The notes under the pieces were generated by a model, which worked only from the letters and a program-made list of their open reading frames with translations, ran no database searches and was not told the origin of the DNA. A program made the translations under genes and the position numbers. A stretch of DNA of 64,000 nucleotides from Streptomyces peucetius. GTDB lineage: Bacteria; Actinomycetota; Actinomycetes; Streptomycetales; Streptomycetaceae. The stretch covers positions 1,550,001 to 1,614,000 of the forward strand of contig NZ_CP107567.1 in NCBI RefSeq assembly GCF_025854275.1. Reading direction: 5' to 3'. This document shows positions 50,965 through 60,300 of the stretch, piece by piece (within the stretch, counting starts at the first letter, position 1; each line of letters starts with the position of its first letter).

Positions 50965-52251
50965 ATGCGCTGGGGCGGAGGGCAGGTCCTGCGTGATCGC
51001 AACGTGGCCTTCTACCTGAGTGGTGTCGTGGTCTCGGGTTTCGGCAGCTCGGCCATGGCGCTGGCAGCCGGCGTGTGGGCCAAGTCGCTCACCGGGTCGG
51101 ACAGTCTGGCCGCCCTGACGACGTTCTGTGTGTGGGCGCCCCTGCTCCTCGGCCCGCTGATCGGCACGGTGGCCGACCGCGTGCGCCGGCGGCCGTTGCT
51201 GATCCTGGTCAATCTCGCCATGGCGGCATCGCTGCTGCCGCTTCTCGCCGTCGACTCCGGCGACCGGATCTGGATCCTGTTCGCCGTGCTGACCGTGTAC
51301 GGCGTCAGCTCCGTGCTGCTGGATTCGGCGGAGGCGGCGCTGGTGGCCGCCGCCGTACCCGAGTCGCTGCGCGGTGACTTCAACGGCCTGCGTATGACGG
51401 CGAACGAGGGTATGAAACTGGTCGCCCCGCTCGTCGGGGCCGGTCTGTTCGTGCAATTCGGCGGCGCGGCCGTGGCCCTGCTGGACGCGGGTACCTTTGT
51501 GCTCGCCGCCGCGGCCTTCACGCTCATACGCGTGTCGGAGCCCGCGCCCCGCCCGGCCGAGGCTCAGCGGTGGACCGCCGAGGCGGCGGAGGGAATCCGC
51601 TGTCTGCGTCGTCACCCGGTTCTGCGGCCTCTGGTTCTGGCCGGGGCCGCGACCATGGGCGTGGCCGGGCTGAACGGGGCGGCGGTGTACGCGGTGGTGG
51701 ACGCCGGCCTGCACCGTCCGCCGGCCTTCGCCGGGGTGCTCTACGCCGTGCAGGGCATCGGCTCCGTGCTCAGCGGGCTGTTCGCCGGTGCTCTGCTGCG
51801 GCGGATGCCCGAACGGGTCTTCGCCGCGGCGGGAATCGCGCTGTTCGCGTCGGGCGTCGCCCTGCGCGCCGTCCCCTCGGTGCCCGTTTCGCTGCTCGCC
51901 GCCGCGATGATCGGCGCGGGGCTGCCCTGCGTGCTGATCGCGGCCATGACCGCCGTCCAGCGCGAGACCCCGGGGGGCCTCCTGGGCCGGGTGGCGGCCA
52001 CCGCCAACACTCTGCTCTTCGCCCCCAACGCCCTGGCCCTGGCCGCCGGGGCAGGCCTGGTCGCCCTCGTGGACCACCGCGTCCTGCTCCTCGCAGCCGG
52101 AGCCGCGGGGGCCGGAGCCGCGGTCGGCTGCCTCCTGTGCAGGGGTGCCCGAACGCCTCCGGCGGCCCCCGCGGCCACGGGATCCATGGGATCCACGGGT
52201 GACGGCGACAGGGCCACCGAGACCGAAGCGGCTCCCCGGAACCCTCGCTGA
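50965..52251 (+). CDS. MFS transporter (MFS_3/enterobactin-exporter type)
   Basis: 428 residues, twelve helices. RDRNVAFYLSGVVVSGFGSSAMALAAGVWAKSLTGSDSLAALTTFCVWAPLLLGPLIGTVADRVRRRPLLIL contains the helix 1-3 region and the loop motif GTVADRVRRRPLL. The second half begins LRRHPVLRPLVLAGAATMGVAG. This subgroup includes drug and siderophore exporters. The ATG at 50965 has a purine-rich GGGGACGAGGGG upstream. The last 30 residues are hydrophilic and low-complexity. Confidence 0.9.
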   Translation: MRWGGGQVLRDRNVAFYLSGVVVSGFGSSAMALAAGVWAKSLTGSDSLAALTTFCVWAPLLLGPLIGTVADRVRRRPLLILVNLAMAASLLPLLAVDSGDRIWILFAVLTVYGVSSVLLDSAEAALVAAAVPESLRGDFNGLRMTANEGMKLVAPLVGAGLFVQFGGAAVALLDAGTFVLAAAAFTLIRVSEPAPRPAEAQRWTAEAAEGIRCLRRHPVLRPLVLAGAATMGVAGLNGAAVYAVVDAGLHRPPAFAGVLYAVQGIGSVLSGLFAGALLRRMPERVFAAAGIALFASGVALRAVPSVPVSLLAAAMIGAGLPCVLIAAMTAVQRETPGGLLGRVAATANTLLFAPNALALAAGAGLVALVDHRVLLLAAGAAGAGAAVGCLLCRGARTPPAAPAATGSMGSTGDGDRATETEAAPRNPR

Positions 52252-52493
52252 GGCGTCGCCCGACCGCCTCCGGACCGCCGGTTCCGACGTGCCCGCCCTG
52301 CGACGTACGTGGAGGTGACCGGCAGGAGGAGCGTCGCCGTTGTCCATGCCCCCACCCAGGTGTCTCCCTGGTGCCTTCCCCCGGAGGGCCGGAGACGAAC
52401 GAGCAGGCGTTGCGGCGTTCGGAGGAATACCACGGCCACCTGCCGCCCCTCGCGCGCCCCGGGGCACCCATGCTGAAACGAAAGGGAGACGCG

Positions 52494-52820
52494 ATGCCGC
52501 TCTATCTGTCGAGGTTCAGCTACACGCCGGAGACCTGGGCGAGGCTGATCGGCCACCCCGAGGACCGCACAAAGGCCGCTCAGACGTACATCGAGTCCGT
52601 CGGCGGGAAACTCCACGGCTTCTGGTACGGCTTCGGCACACACGACGGATACAGCCTCTGGGAGGCTCCCGACAACACGTCCATGGCTGCCGTTGCGCTG
52701 GCGATCAGCGGTGGCGGCGCGCTGAGCTCGTTCGAGACGACGGTGCTTCTGACCATCGACGAAACGATGGACGCCCTGCGCCGGGCCGGGAGTATCCACT
52801 ACAGGGCTCCGGGCGCGTAG
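52494..52820 (+). CDS. GYD-domain protein
   Basis: 108 residues: MPLYLSRFSYTPETWARLIGHPEDRTKAAQTYIESVGGKLHGFWYGFGTHDGYSLWEAPDNTSMAAVALAISGGGALSSFETTVLLTIDETMDALRRAG. GKLHGFWYGFGTHDGYSLWEAPD is the GYD signature. The fold is a ferredoxin-like dimeric barrel of unknown function. The ATG at 52494 has AAAGGGAG upstream; the 240 bp before it hold no gene. Confidence 0.88.
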   Translation: MPLYLSRFSYTPETWARLIGHPEDRTKAAQTYIESVGGKLHGFWYGFGTHDGYSLWEAPDNTSMAAVALAISGGGALSSFETTVLLTIDETMDALRRAGSIHYRAPGA

Positions 52821-52859
52821 CGGTCGGACGGCGGAGCCCCAGGGGGCTCGGGCCGTCGG

Positions 52860-53318
52860 TCAGCTCACCACCTCCGTGTCGTAGAAGCAGTAGTGCCCTG
52901 CGATGGCGGCCACGCCGGGTTTCGGGTCGGGATAGGCCCAGACCAGATCGTCCGCGCCGGGCACCGACCAGTAGGAGGCGTCGCCCTTGAACGGGCAGTG
53001 GGTGCGGGTGCCGGAGGGCGTCAGGAGGTCGGTCCGTACGTCGGCGGGCGGCAGGTAGTACCGGTCCGGGCAGCCGGTCTCGCGCAGGACCAGGGGCCGC
53101 CGGCTCTCGGCGAGCGTCCGTCCGTCCCGGACGACACGGACGTGCTCGGTCCCGGCCTCGACGGTGATCCGGTGTCCCCGGCCCGTCTCCGTGCGCGCTG
53201 AGTGTGAGGTCATACCCGGATCAGCACCCGAGCGGGCCCCGCTGTTCCCGCCCACGCCACCAGACGGCCGGTCCTGGGGCACGGACGCCGTTCTCGGCGT
53301 CCCGGTACTGCTTGTCAT
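52860..53318 (-). CDS. DUF427 protein
   Basis: 152 residues from the ATG at 53318. The DUF427 domain is in the C-terminal 95 residues: VRVVRDGRTLAESRRPLVLRETGCPDRYYLPPADVRTDLLTPSGTRTHCPFKGDASYWSV, then LVWAYPDPKPGVAAIAGHYCFYD. The first 50 residues are low-complexity (Ser/Gly/Pro), and an internal ATG at 53213 would give a more usual length. 53318 is kept for its GGGGGTG ribosome site. Function unknown. Confidence 0.82.
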   Translation of the reverse strand: MTSSTGTPRTASVPQDRPSGGVGGNSGARSGADPGMTSHSARTETGRGHRITVEAGTEHVRVVRDGRTLAESRRPLVLRETGCPDRYYLPPADVRTDLLTPSGTRTHCPFKGDASYWSVPGADDLVWAYPDPKPGVAAIAGHYCFYDTEVVS

Positions 53319-53423
53319 GGCACACCCCCGGCCAGGCGGGTGAACAGAACGTCCGCGCCGGTCCGGACGCTGGCCCCGTACGGGCTGCCCTGTGAGGATG
53401 AGCTCGCCGGGAGGAGGCTGGTC

Positions 53424-53969
53424 ATGGCGAGTGCCGGCGAGCAGGGACGGGCACTGGCTCCGGAGGATCCGAGCACGGCCGCGAAGGGCTGGCACGGTGT
53501 CCAGTTGGCCGTCCTCGGCTTCGTGGGTCTGTGCGGCGTACTCAAGGACAGCGGCCCGGCGGGGGTTCCGCGCGACGTCCAGGTCGCGGCCGGGCTACTG
53601 GCGTTGAGTGCCCTGGCCGTCGCATGCTGCGCAGTCTTCCTTGTCAGCTTGGCCGCCTGGCCCCTGTACCGGACCGCTGCCCGCCCGGCCGACCCTCGTC
53701 GCGCGAGCCGCGCCCTGCGCACGGGCATCGCCTTGACCTTCACCGCCGTCGCACTGCTTGCCCTGTCGGCGGCGGCTTCCTGGTGGCCCGTGAGTGCGGA
53801 GGGCGACGCCCTGCGGGTGCCGGTTCGGGTGAACACCGGGGTCGGCACTGTCTGCGGGCCGCTGCGCGAGAGCGGGGACGGCTTTCTGAACGTGCTGGTG
53901 GACGACCGCGTAGCGGCTGTGCCGCTCGGTGAGATCACCACCCTGCGCCCCGTGCCGTCCTGCGACTGA
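53424..53969 (+). CDS. Small membrane protein, hypothetical
   Basis: 181 residues with three hydrophobic helices (about 25-42 GVQLAVLGFVGLCGVLKD, 53-82 VAAGLLALSALAVACCAVFLVSLAAWPLY, 100-122 TGIALTFTAVALLALSAAASWWPV) and a soluble C-terminal domain (VRVNTGVGTVCGPLRESGDGFLNVLVDDRVAAVPLGEITTLRPV). I do not recognise the family. GGAGGAGG precedes the ATG. Start overlap with the divergent DUF427 gene is avoided by 105 bp. Confidence 0.78.
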   Translation: MASAGEQGRALAPEDPSTAAKGWHGVQLAVLGFVGLCGVLKDSGPAGVPRDVQVAAGLLALSALAVACCAVFLVSLAAWPLYRTAARPADPRRASRALRTGIALTFTAVALLALSAAASWWPVSAEGDALRVPVRVNTGVGTVCGPLRESGDGFLNVLVDDRVAAVPLGEITTLRPVPSCD

Positions 53970-54201
53970 CGCCCCGGGCGCCTGGACACCTCGCTTCCTG
54001 AGGTGCTCCTTACCCCTGCCTTAAAAGGGCCATAAGGATCGCCATCACCCACTTCCAGCAGGGGATTTCGGCGTGCCGAGCGGCTAGCTTGCGTAAGCCC
54101 GGGGCCGGTTCGGGCAGTCGGTGCCGAAGTCCGCGGGGGGCTGCGCCGCCGCTCGAACCGGGTCCTGTGTCCCCCACAGCCGCTTGAAGGAGAACGTTCC
54201 C

Positions 54202-55224
54202 ATGACCGCTCGCCGCAAGGTCACCACGGTCGCCGCACTCGGTCTCGCACCGCTCGCGTTCGCCGGTCTCAGCGCCGTGCCGGCGTCCGCGCACGGTTCG
54301 ATGACGGACCCGGTCAGCCGGATCTCCGCGTGCTTCGCGGAGGGGCCGGAGAGCCCGGACTCGGCGGCGTGCAAGGCGCTGGTCGCGGCGGGCGGGACGC
54401 AGCCGCTGTACGACTGGAACGAGGTGAACATCGCCAATGCCGCGGGGAACCACCGGCAGTTGATCCCCGACGGCAAGCTGTGCAGCGCCGGCCGTGACAA
54501 GTACAAGGGGCTGGACCTGCCGCGCGCGGACTGGCCGTCGTCCCCGATGGCGTCCGGGAACCACACCTTCCGCTACAAGGCGACCGCGCCGCACAAGGGC
54601 TCCTTCGAGCTGTACCTGACCAAGGACGGTTACGACCCCACGAAGCCGCTGAAGTGGTCGGACCTGGAGGAGAAGCCGTTCGCCGAGGTCACCGACCCGA
54701 AGCTGGAGAACGGGGCGTACGTCTTCGACGGCATCGTGCCGAACAGGTCCGGCCGGCACCTGATCTACTCGATCTGGCAGCGTTCCGACTCCCCCGAGGC
54801 GTTCTACACCTGCTCCGACGTGGTCTTCGGCAAGGACAACGGTGGCGGCGGCGCGGCGGCCCCGGAGGCGAGTGCACCGTCGGAGCAGGACATCAAGGAC
54901 GGCGCGGACAAGTCGACCGTCGACCATGGCGGGCACGGCGGTGACGACCACGCCGAGCAGACGGGCGCGGGCGCGGACACGGACACGGGCGCGGAGGCCG
55001 AGCAGTCCGCCGCGAACGCACCGGAGGCGAAGGGCGCGAAGGAGCCCACGGCCGTCCCGTCGGCACCGGAGACGTCCGGCGAGAACCTCGCGGAGACGGG
55101 CGGCGACAGCAGCACCACGTACATGGCGATCGGCGGCGCCGCCGCCCTGGCGGTCGGCGCTGCGGCGGTGTTCGGTCTCGGCCGCCGCAGGACCGCGCCG
55201 GCGGGCGGCCGGCACGGCCGCTGA
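54202..55224 (+). CDS. AA10 lytic polysaccharide monooxygenase with LAETG wall anchor
   Basis: 340 residues. A Sec signal (MTARRKVTTVAALGLAPLAFAGLSAVPASA, about 30 residues) cleaves before HGSMTDPVSR, giving the N-terminal His of the copper brace. The second brace His is in SGNHTFRYKA or the nearby TAPHKG. The AA10 body ends about residue 210 (SIWQRSDSPEAFYTCSDVVFG). A long Ala/Glu/Asp linker with a HGGHGGDDH stretch leads to LAETGG, a hydrophobic helix and GRRR: a class E sortase anchor. It would oxidise chitin- or cellulose-like chains while fixed to the wall, consistent with a role in the organism's own morphology. It is followed by a terminator and a convergent lipase. Confidence 0.93.
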   Translation: MTARRKVTTVAALGLAPLAFAGLSAVPASAHGSMTDPVSRISACFAEGPESPDSAACKALVAAGGTQPLYDWNEVNIANAAGNHRQLIPDGKLCSAGRDKYKGLDLPRADWPSSPMASGNHTFRYKATAPHKGSFELYLTKDGYDPTKPLKWSDLEEKPFAEVTDPKLENGAYVFDGIVPNRSGRHLIYSIWQRSDSPEAFYTCSDVVFGKDNGGGGAAAPEASAPSEQDIKDGADKSTVDHGGHGGDDHAEQTGAGADTDTGAEAEQSAANAPEAKGAKEPTAVPSAPETSGENLAETGGDSSTTYMAIGGAAALAVGAAAVFGLGRRRTAPAGGRHGR

Positions 55225-55238
55225 CCGAGGCCGCGCGA

Positions 55239-55275
55239 AGGCCGGTCTCCGCCCGCAGGGAGCGGAGACCGGCCT
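55239..55275. terminator. Bidirectional terminator between LPMO and lipase genes
   Basis: AGGCCGGTCTCCGC and GCGGAGACCGGCCT are perfect 14-base arms around a nine-base loop, between convergent genes. Confidence 0.88.
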
Positions 55276-55291
55276 CGTACGTGCGCCGGGT

Positions 55292-56161
55292 TCAGCCGAA
55301 GACCGACGCGCAGGTGGTGGGTTTCGCGTGCGCCGGGTCGAGCGCGTTGGCCACCTCGTGGTAGGCGATCAGGTCGAAGACGCCGATCGCGACGTGCTCG
55401 GAGAAGTCGATGGGGCAGAGGTCCTGGAGCACGACGTTGCGGACGTCCGGCCCGCTGAGGTACGCCGACTGCCAGGGCGTGACCACCTCGTCGTAGCGGG
55501 TGGCGATGACGGTGTACCGCACGCCGGGGACGGTGTCGCCGCCGGCGTTGAGCTTGGTGAGGAAGTCGGACCCGGCGACCTGGTCGGCGAGGGCGGGGGT
55601 GTGTGCGCCGATCAGGTCCGCCGCGCCGGGGAAGTACGGCAGCAGCTCGGTGAATCCGTTCAGGGTGGTGCCGTGGTTGCTCGGCGCGATGCCGACCAGG
55701 GCGTTCACCTTGGCCGCTCCGCCCAGGAACTTGAGGTAGTGGCGCGGCATCATGCCGCCCTGCGAGTGACCGACGAGGTCGGCCTCCAAGGCGCCGGTGG
55801 CGGCGAGGACCCGGTCGACGTAGCCGGAGAGCTGCTCTGCCGACTTGGCGATGGGGCCGAGGCCGTGGAAGAAGGGGACGTTCGGGAGCTGCCCGTAGTC
55901 GAGGGAGAAGACGCAGTAGCCGCGTTTCACCAGGTATGGGGCGAGGACGAGCCAGTTGTCGATGGAGTTCCCTAAGGTTCCGTGGACGAGGACGACGGGG
56001 CGGGGATGGGCGGCGGAGGGCTTGCAGTCGTAGTTGTTCCAGCCACTGCTGGGGGTGGCGGTGGTGGATTCGGCGGTGGCGGTGGCGGCGGGGGTCAGGG
56101 CGACGGCCACTGCGAGCACGAGGGCTGACAGCGGTCTGAGCGCACGTTTCCAAGGCAGCAT
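55292..56161 (-). CDS. Secreted alpha/beta-hydrolase lipase with a TTA codon
   Basis: 289 residues. A Sec signal spans about residues 1-30 (LSALVLAVAVALTPAATATA). VVLVHGTLGNSIDNW (about 57) is the oxyanion region, and LVGHSQGGMMPRHYLKFLG carries the nucleophile Ser (about 133). His is in DFSEHVAIGVFDL near the C-terminus. Four cysteines may form disulfides (YDCKP, GYCVF, DLCPI, TTCAS). It belongs to the actinobacterial lipase/LipA-like family. Leu63, in HGTLGN, is encoded by TTA (plus-strand 55973-55975), the only such codon I found in the window. Its translation should therefore depend on the bldA tRNA and be tied to development. Paired palindromes lie upstream at 56223-56264. Confidence 0.92.
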   Translation of the reverse strand: MLPWKRALRPLSALVLAVAVALTPAATATAESTTATPSSGWNNYDCKPSAAHPRPVVLVHGTLGNSIDNWLVLAPYLVKRGYCVFSLDYGQLPNVPFFHGLGPIAKSAEQLSGYVDRVLAATGALEADLVGHSQGGMMPRHYLKFLGGAAKVNALVGIAPSNHGTTLNGFTELLPYFPGAADLIGAHTPALADQVAGSDFLTKLNAGGDTVPGVRYTVIATRYDEVVTPWQSAYLSGPDVRNVVLQDLCPIDFSEHVAIGVFDLIAYHEVANALDPAHAKPTTCASVFG

Positions 56162-56222
56162 CGGTCTGTCTCCTTGCGGCTCAAGGGAGTTCGATGGCTG
56201 GATTTGCTGTGCTCACGACAAC

Positions 56223-56264
56223 TTACGCGCCAGTAACCACCACTGGGAAGTTACGCGTCGGTAA
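56223..56264. promoter_or_regulatory. Two TTAC-N6-GTAA sites upstream of the lipase
   Basis: TTACGCGCCAGTAA (56223-56236) and TTACGCGTCGGTAA (56251-56264) are direct repeats, 12 of 14 bases identical. Each is a palindrome of TTAC / GTAA arms, with starts 28 bp apart. They begin 62 bp before the lipase start and look like a pair of operators. Confidence 0.6.
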
Positions 56265-56394
56265 AGCCTGACTATTCTTCAGGACTTACGAAACGACCTG
56301 TAGCGCAGGTCAGAACCGTGCCGGGGCACCGAAGAGGGCCGCTGCGGCGCGCTCGGAGCCGGTCCGTCCGGACGCGCCCGGGGCCGCCGCGAAC

Positions 56395-57375
56395 TCAGGC
56401 CGCCAGCGATCCCGGCACGACGGCCCGCGGGCCGAACTTCGCCCGTGCCCGGTCCGCCACTTCCTCGAGCCTGCGCGCCCGTTCGTCGGCCGGATCGAAC
56501 GTCAGCTGCCGTGCGGCCCGTTCGGCCGCCGTCAGGTCCTCGGCCCGCAGTGACAGGCCCCGCACCCTGGCCCGCTGGAGCCCGAGCGCCGCGTGGAGCG
56601 CGTACGCGGCATCGGCGAGTGCCGCCGAGTGGGCGGTCGGCTCGCGCAGGGTGCGGGTGCGGGTGGTGGTGGAGCGGTCGGCGTAGCGCACAGTGAGCGT
56701 CAGCTGCCGACAGACCTGGTGCTCGCCACGCATCCGTGAACCCAGCTCCCCGGCGAGCGAGAGCAGCGCCCTTCGGTGCTCCGTCTGGTCCAACTCGTCG
56801 AGGTCGAAGGTGCGTTCGGCGGCGATGGAGCGGGAGAGGGCGTTCGGGACGACCGTCGCACGGTCGATGCCGCGTGCCCGTTCCCACACCTCGCGCCCGG
56901 CCCGCGCGCCCAGGATCCGCTGGACCACGGCGAGCGGCGCGGCGGCGAGCCGGCCGACGGAGTCGAGTCCGTAGGCGCACAGGGTGCGGGCGGTCACCGT
57001 CCCCACCCCGTCGAGCGCGCCGACCGGTTTGCCGGCCAGGAAGGCCGCGGACTCCTCCTCCGTCACCACCAGGGTCGTACCGGGTACGGCCTCCCGTGCC
57101 GCCATCCTGGCGAGCATGGGTACGGGGCCGGCGCCGATCACGCAGTCCACGCCGCAGTGGGCGAGCGCCCGCACCCGCAGCAGCGCGGCGAGCTGGGCCG
57201 CGTCCCGCCCGAAGTACCGCTGCGCGCCCCGGACGTCGACGAGTGCCGCGTCCGGCGGCAGCGCCTGGACGACGGGGCTGATGTCCTCGGCCAGGGTGAG
57301 CAGCGCGGGCAGCGCCGTCTCGGCCCCCGCCGTCGGGAGCGCGGGCGTCGGCAGGAAACGTACGTAGAGGATCAT
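56395..57375 (-). CDS. Y-family polymerase-like protein, ImuB-like
   Basis: 326 residues. Palm/fingers: DAALVDVRGAQRYFGRDAAQLAALLRVRAL (about 47). Thumb: AFLAGKPVGALDGVGTVTARTLCAYGLDSVGRLAA with helix-hairpin-helix (about 137-170). Little finger: RTFDLDELDQTEHRRALLSLAGELGSRMR. The N-terminus MILYVRFLPTPAL lacks the catalytic DMDAFFASVE of active DinB/Pol IV, so it is probably an inactive, clamp-binding partner of DnaE2 as in ImuB of mycobacteria. The gene starts in an ATGA overlap with dnaE2. No imuA is present. Confidence 0.85.
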   Translation of the reverse strand: MILYVRFLPTPALPTAGAETALPALLTLAEDISPVVQALPPDAALVDVRGAQRYFGRDAAQLAALLRVRALAHCGVDCVIGAGPVPMLARMAAREAVPGTTLVVTEEESAAFLAGKPVGALDGVGTVTARTLCAYGLDSVGRLAAAPLAVVQRILGARAGREVWERARGIDRATVVPNALSRSIAAERTFDLDELDQTEHRRALLSLAGELGSRMRGEHQVCRQLTLTVRYADRSTTTRTRTLREPTAHSAALADAAYALHAALGLQRARVRGLSLRAEDLTAAERAARQLTFDPADERARRLEEVADRARAKFGPRAVVPGSLAA

Positions 57376-60300
57376 CCGGCGCTCCCCGGGCTCTGGTGCC
57401 ACAACTTCCTTCCGCTCGCGACCCCTTCGCCGGCGGGCTTGAGGTCGGCCCACGGGTTGAGCTCGTAGCCGGTCGGCAGCTGGATACGGCGGCCGTCGCC
57501 GGGGGCCGCCTCCCCGTCCTCCGGCATGGGTGCCGCCAGCCGGGCGGCCACCGCGTCGAGGCCGCCGGTGCGCCGCAGTTCCACCAGCTCCGCCAGGTTC
57601 CAGGCGGCCGAGCCGACCACACTGATGCTGCGCGGTCCGCGCCGCTGCACCACTCCGCGCACCAGCAGCAGCCAGGAGTGGAAGACGGTGTGGGCGCAGG
57701 CGGCGTGGCTGTCGTCGAAGAAGGCCAGGTCGACCAGGCCGGTGCCGTCGTCGAGCGTGGTGAAGATGACCCGCCTGCCGGAGCGGATCGGCGGTGTCTG
57801 GGTGGCCGCCTTGGCTCCCGCGACGAGCACCGTCGCCCCGTGCGGCGCGCCGCGCAGCCGCTGCGCGGAGAGCACGCCCAGCTCGGCCAGGAAGGCATGG
57901 TGGTCCGACATCAGATGGCGGGAGGCGTCCATGCCGAGCACACCCAGCTCGGCGCTGAGACGTTCCGCATCACCCAGATCGGGCAGCCCGACGGGGGCGG
58001 TCCTCTGCCCCTGGGCGAGCGGGAGCTGGCTGCCGTAGGAGGCGGCGCCGCGCCGGCCGCGGTGCAGTTCGGCCAGGTGCAGCAGCAGGTCGCGGCGGTT
58101 GGCGCCGAAGGCGTCGAGCGCGCCGACCTGGGCGAGCCGCTCGGCCACCGGCCGCGAGGGGCAGGCCCGTTGCCAGAAGTCCAGCAGTGAGGAGTACGGC
58201 TGCCCGGCCTCGATACGGGCCGCCTCCGCCTCGCTGATGCCGTGGACGTCCGAGAGGGCCAGCCGCAGTCCCCACCGTCCGGAACCCACATCGTCAGACA
58301 CCAGTTCGATTCGGTGAGCGACCGCGGACCGGTTCACGTCCAGCGGCAGCACCGGCACCCCGCGCCGCCGCGCGTCCGCCAGCAGCAGCCGTTTCGGGTA
58401 CATCCCGGGGTCATGGGTGAGCAGCCCGGCGTAGAAGGCCGCCGGGTGGTGCGCCTTGAGCCAGGCCGACTGGTACGTCGGCACGGCGAACGCCACCGCG
58501 TGCGCCTTGCAGAAGCCGTAGGAACCGAAGGCCTCGACGATCTCCCAGGTGCGTCCGATCACCTCGGTCGCGTATCCCCTCGCCGCGGCGTTCTGCGCGA
58601 ACCAGACCTTGATCCTCCCCTGCGACTCGGGGTCGGACAGACCGCGCCGCACCCGGTCGGCCTCGTCCCGGCCGCAGCCGGTCATGATGTCCAGGATCTC
58701 GATGATCTGCTCGTGGAAGACGACCACCCCGTACGTCTGGCTCAGTGCCTCCTCGAGGTCGGGGTGCGGATAACGCGCGGGCGCGCGGCCGTGCCGGGCC
58801 TCGATGAACGGCCGCACCATGTCGGCCGCGACCGGGCCGGGCCGGAACAGCGAGATGTCGACGACCAGGTCGCCGAAGGTCTCCGGCTGCAGCCGCCCCA
58901 CCAGGTCGCGCTGGCCGGGCGACTCGATCTGGAAGCAGCCCAGCGTCTCGGCCGACTTGATGAGCCGGTAGGTGTCCGGGTCGCCCGGCGGTACGGCGTC
59001 GATGTCGACCTCCTCGCCGCTCGCCCGCCGCACCTCGGCGACCGCGTGCGCCATCGCCGACTGCATCCGCACGCCGAGGACGTCGAGCTTGAGCAGCCCG
59101 AGCTCCTCCACGTCGTCCTTGTCGAACTGCGACATGGGGAACCCCTCGCCGCTGGTCGGCACCACCGGCGTACGGGTGAGCAGCGAGGCGTCGGAGAGCA
59201 GCACGCCGCACGGGTGCATGGCGATCCCGCGGGGCAGCGCGTCCAGCGCCTCGACCAGCTCCCACAGCCTGCCGTGCTCCTCTTTTGCCACGCCGCGCAG
59301 TTCGGGCAGTTCCTCCAGGGCCGCGCGGGCGTCGCGGGCCCGGATGTGCGGGAAGGACTTGGCGATCCGGTCGATCTCTGCCGGGTCCATGGACAGGGCG
59401 GCGCCCACGTCCCGTACCGCGTGACGCACCCGGTAGGTCTCGGGCATGGCGACGGTCGCGACCCGTTCCTCGCCGAAGCGGCCGATGATCGCCCGGTAGA
59501 CCTCCAGCCGGCGGGCGGACTCCACGTCGATGTCGATGTCGGGCAGGACCCGGCGGCGCTTGGAGAGGAAACGTTCCATCAGCAGTCCGTGCTCGACCGG
59601 GTCGGCGTGCGCGATGCCGAGGAGGTGGTTGACCAGACAGCCGGCCCCGGAGCCGCGCGCCGCGACACGGACGCCCATCCCTCTCACGTCGTCCACCACC
59701 TGAGCGACCGTCAGGAAGTAGGAGGCGAAGCCGTGGTGGGCGATGATGTCCAGCTCGTGGTGCATCCGCTCCCAGTACTCGCGCCGGCCGTCGTAGCCGC
59801 GCAGCACCATTCCGGCGGCCGCCCGGGAGGCCAGCACCCGCTGCGCCGTGCGGTACTCGGCGCCGACGAGGGCGGGCTCCGGGAAGTGGACGCTGCCGAT
59901 CCCGAGGTCGTCCTCGGGATCGACCAGGCACTCGGCGGCCGCCTCCTCCGTCATGGCGAGCAGCCGGTGCGCGAGGTCGCGCCGGAAACCGGCGGCCTCG
60001 GCGACCTGCTCCGCGAGGCGGGCCATCGCGGCCGGTTCCTTGAGCCAGCGCTCGCCGCTGTCGAGACCTTTGCGCGGGTCGATCGGCACCAGGCGGCGGG
60101 CCGCGTCGAGAACGTCGGCGACCGGACCCTGGCCGGGGTCGGCGTACCGGACGGCGTTGGTCAGCACCGCCCGCACGCCCTGCTCGGCGGCGAGGCCGAG
60201 GGTACGGGCGGCGTGCCGCAGCGAGCCGGTGCCGGTGCCGGTGCGGCCGTGGTGCACGACCTCCAGACGCAGCCGGTCCCCGTACCGTTCCCGCCAGGGC

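Noticed and set aside
56395..57375. Active DNA polymerase IV (DinB)
   Set aside because: The catalytic N-terminal acidic motif is absent and the gene is coupled to dnaE2, so an ImuB-like role fits better.
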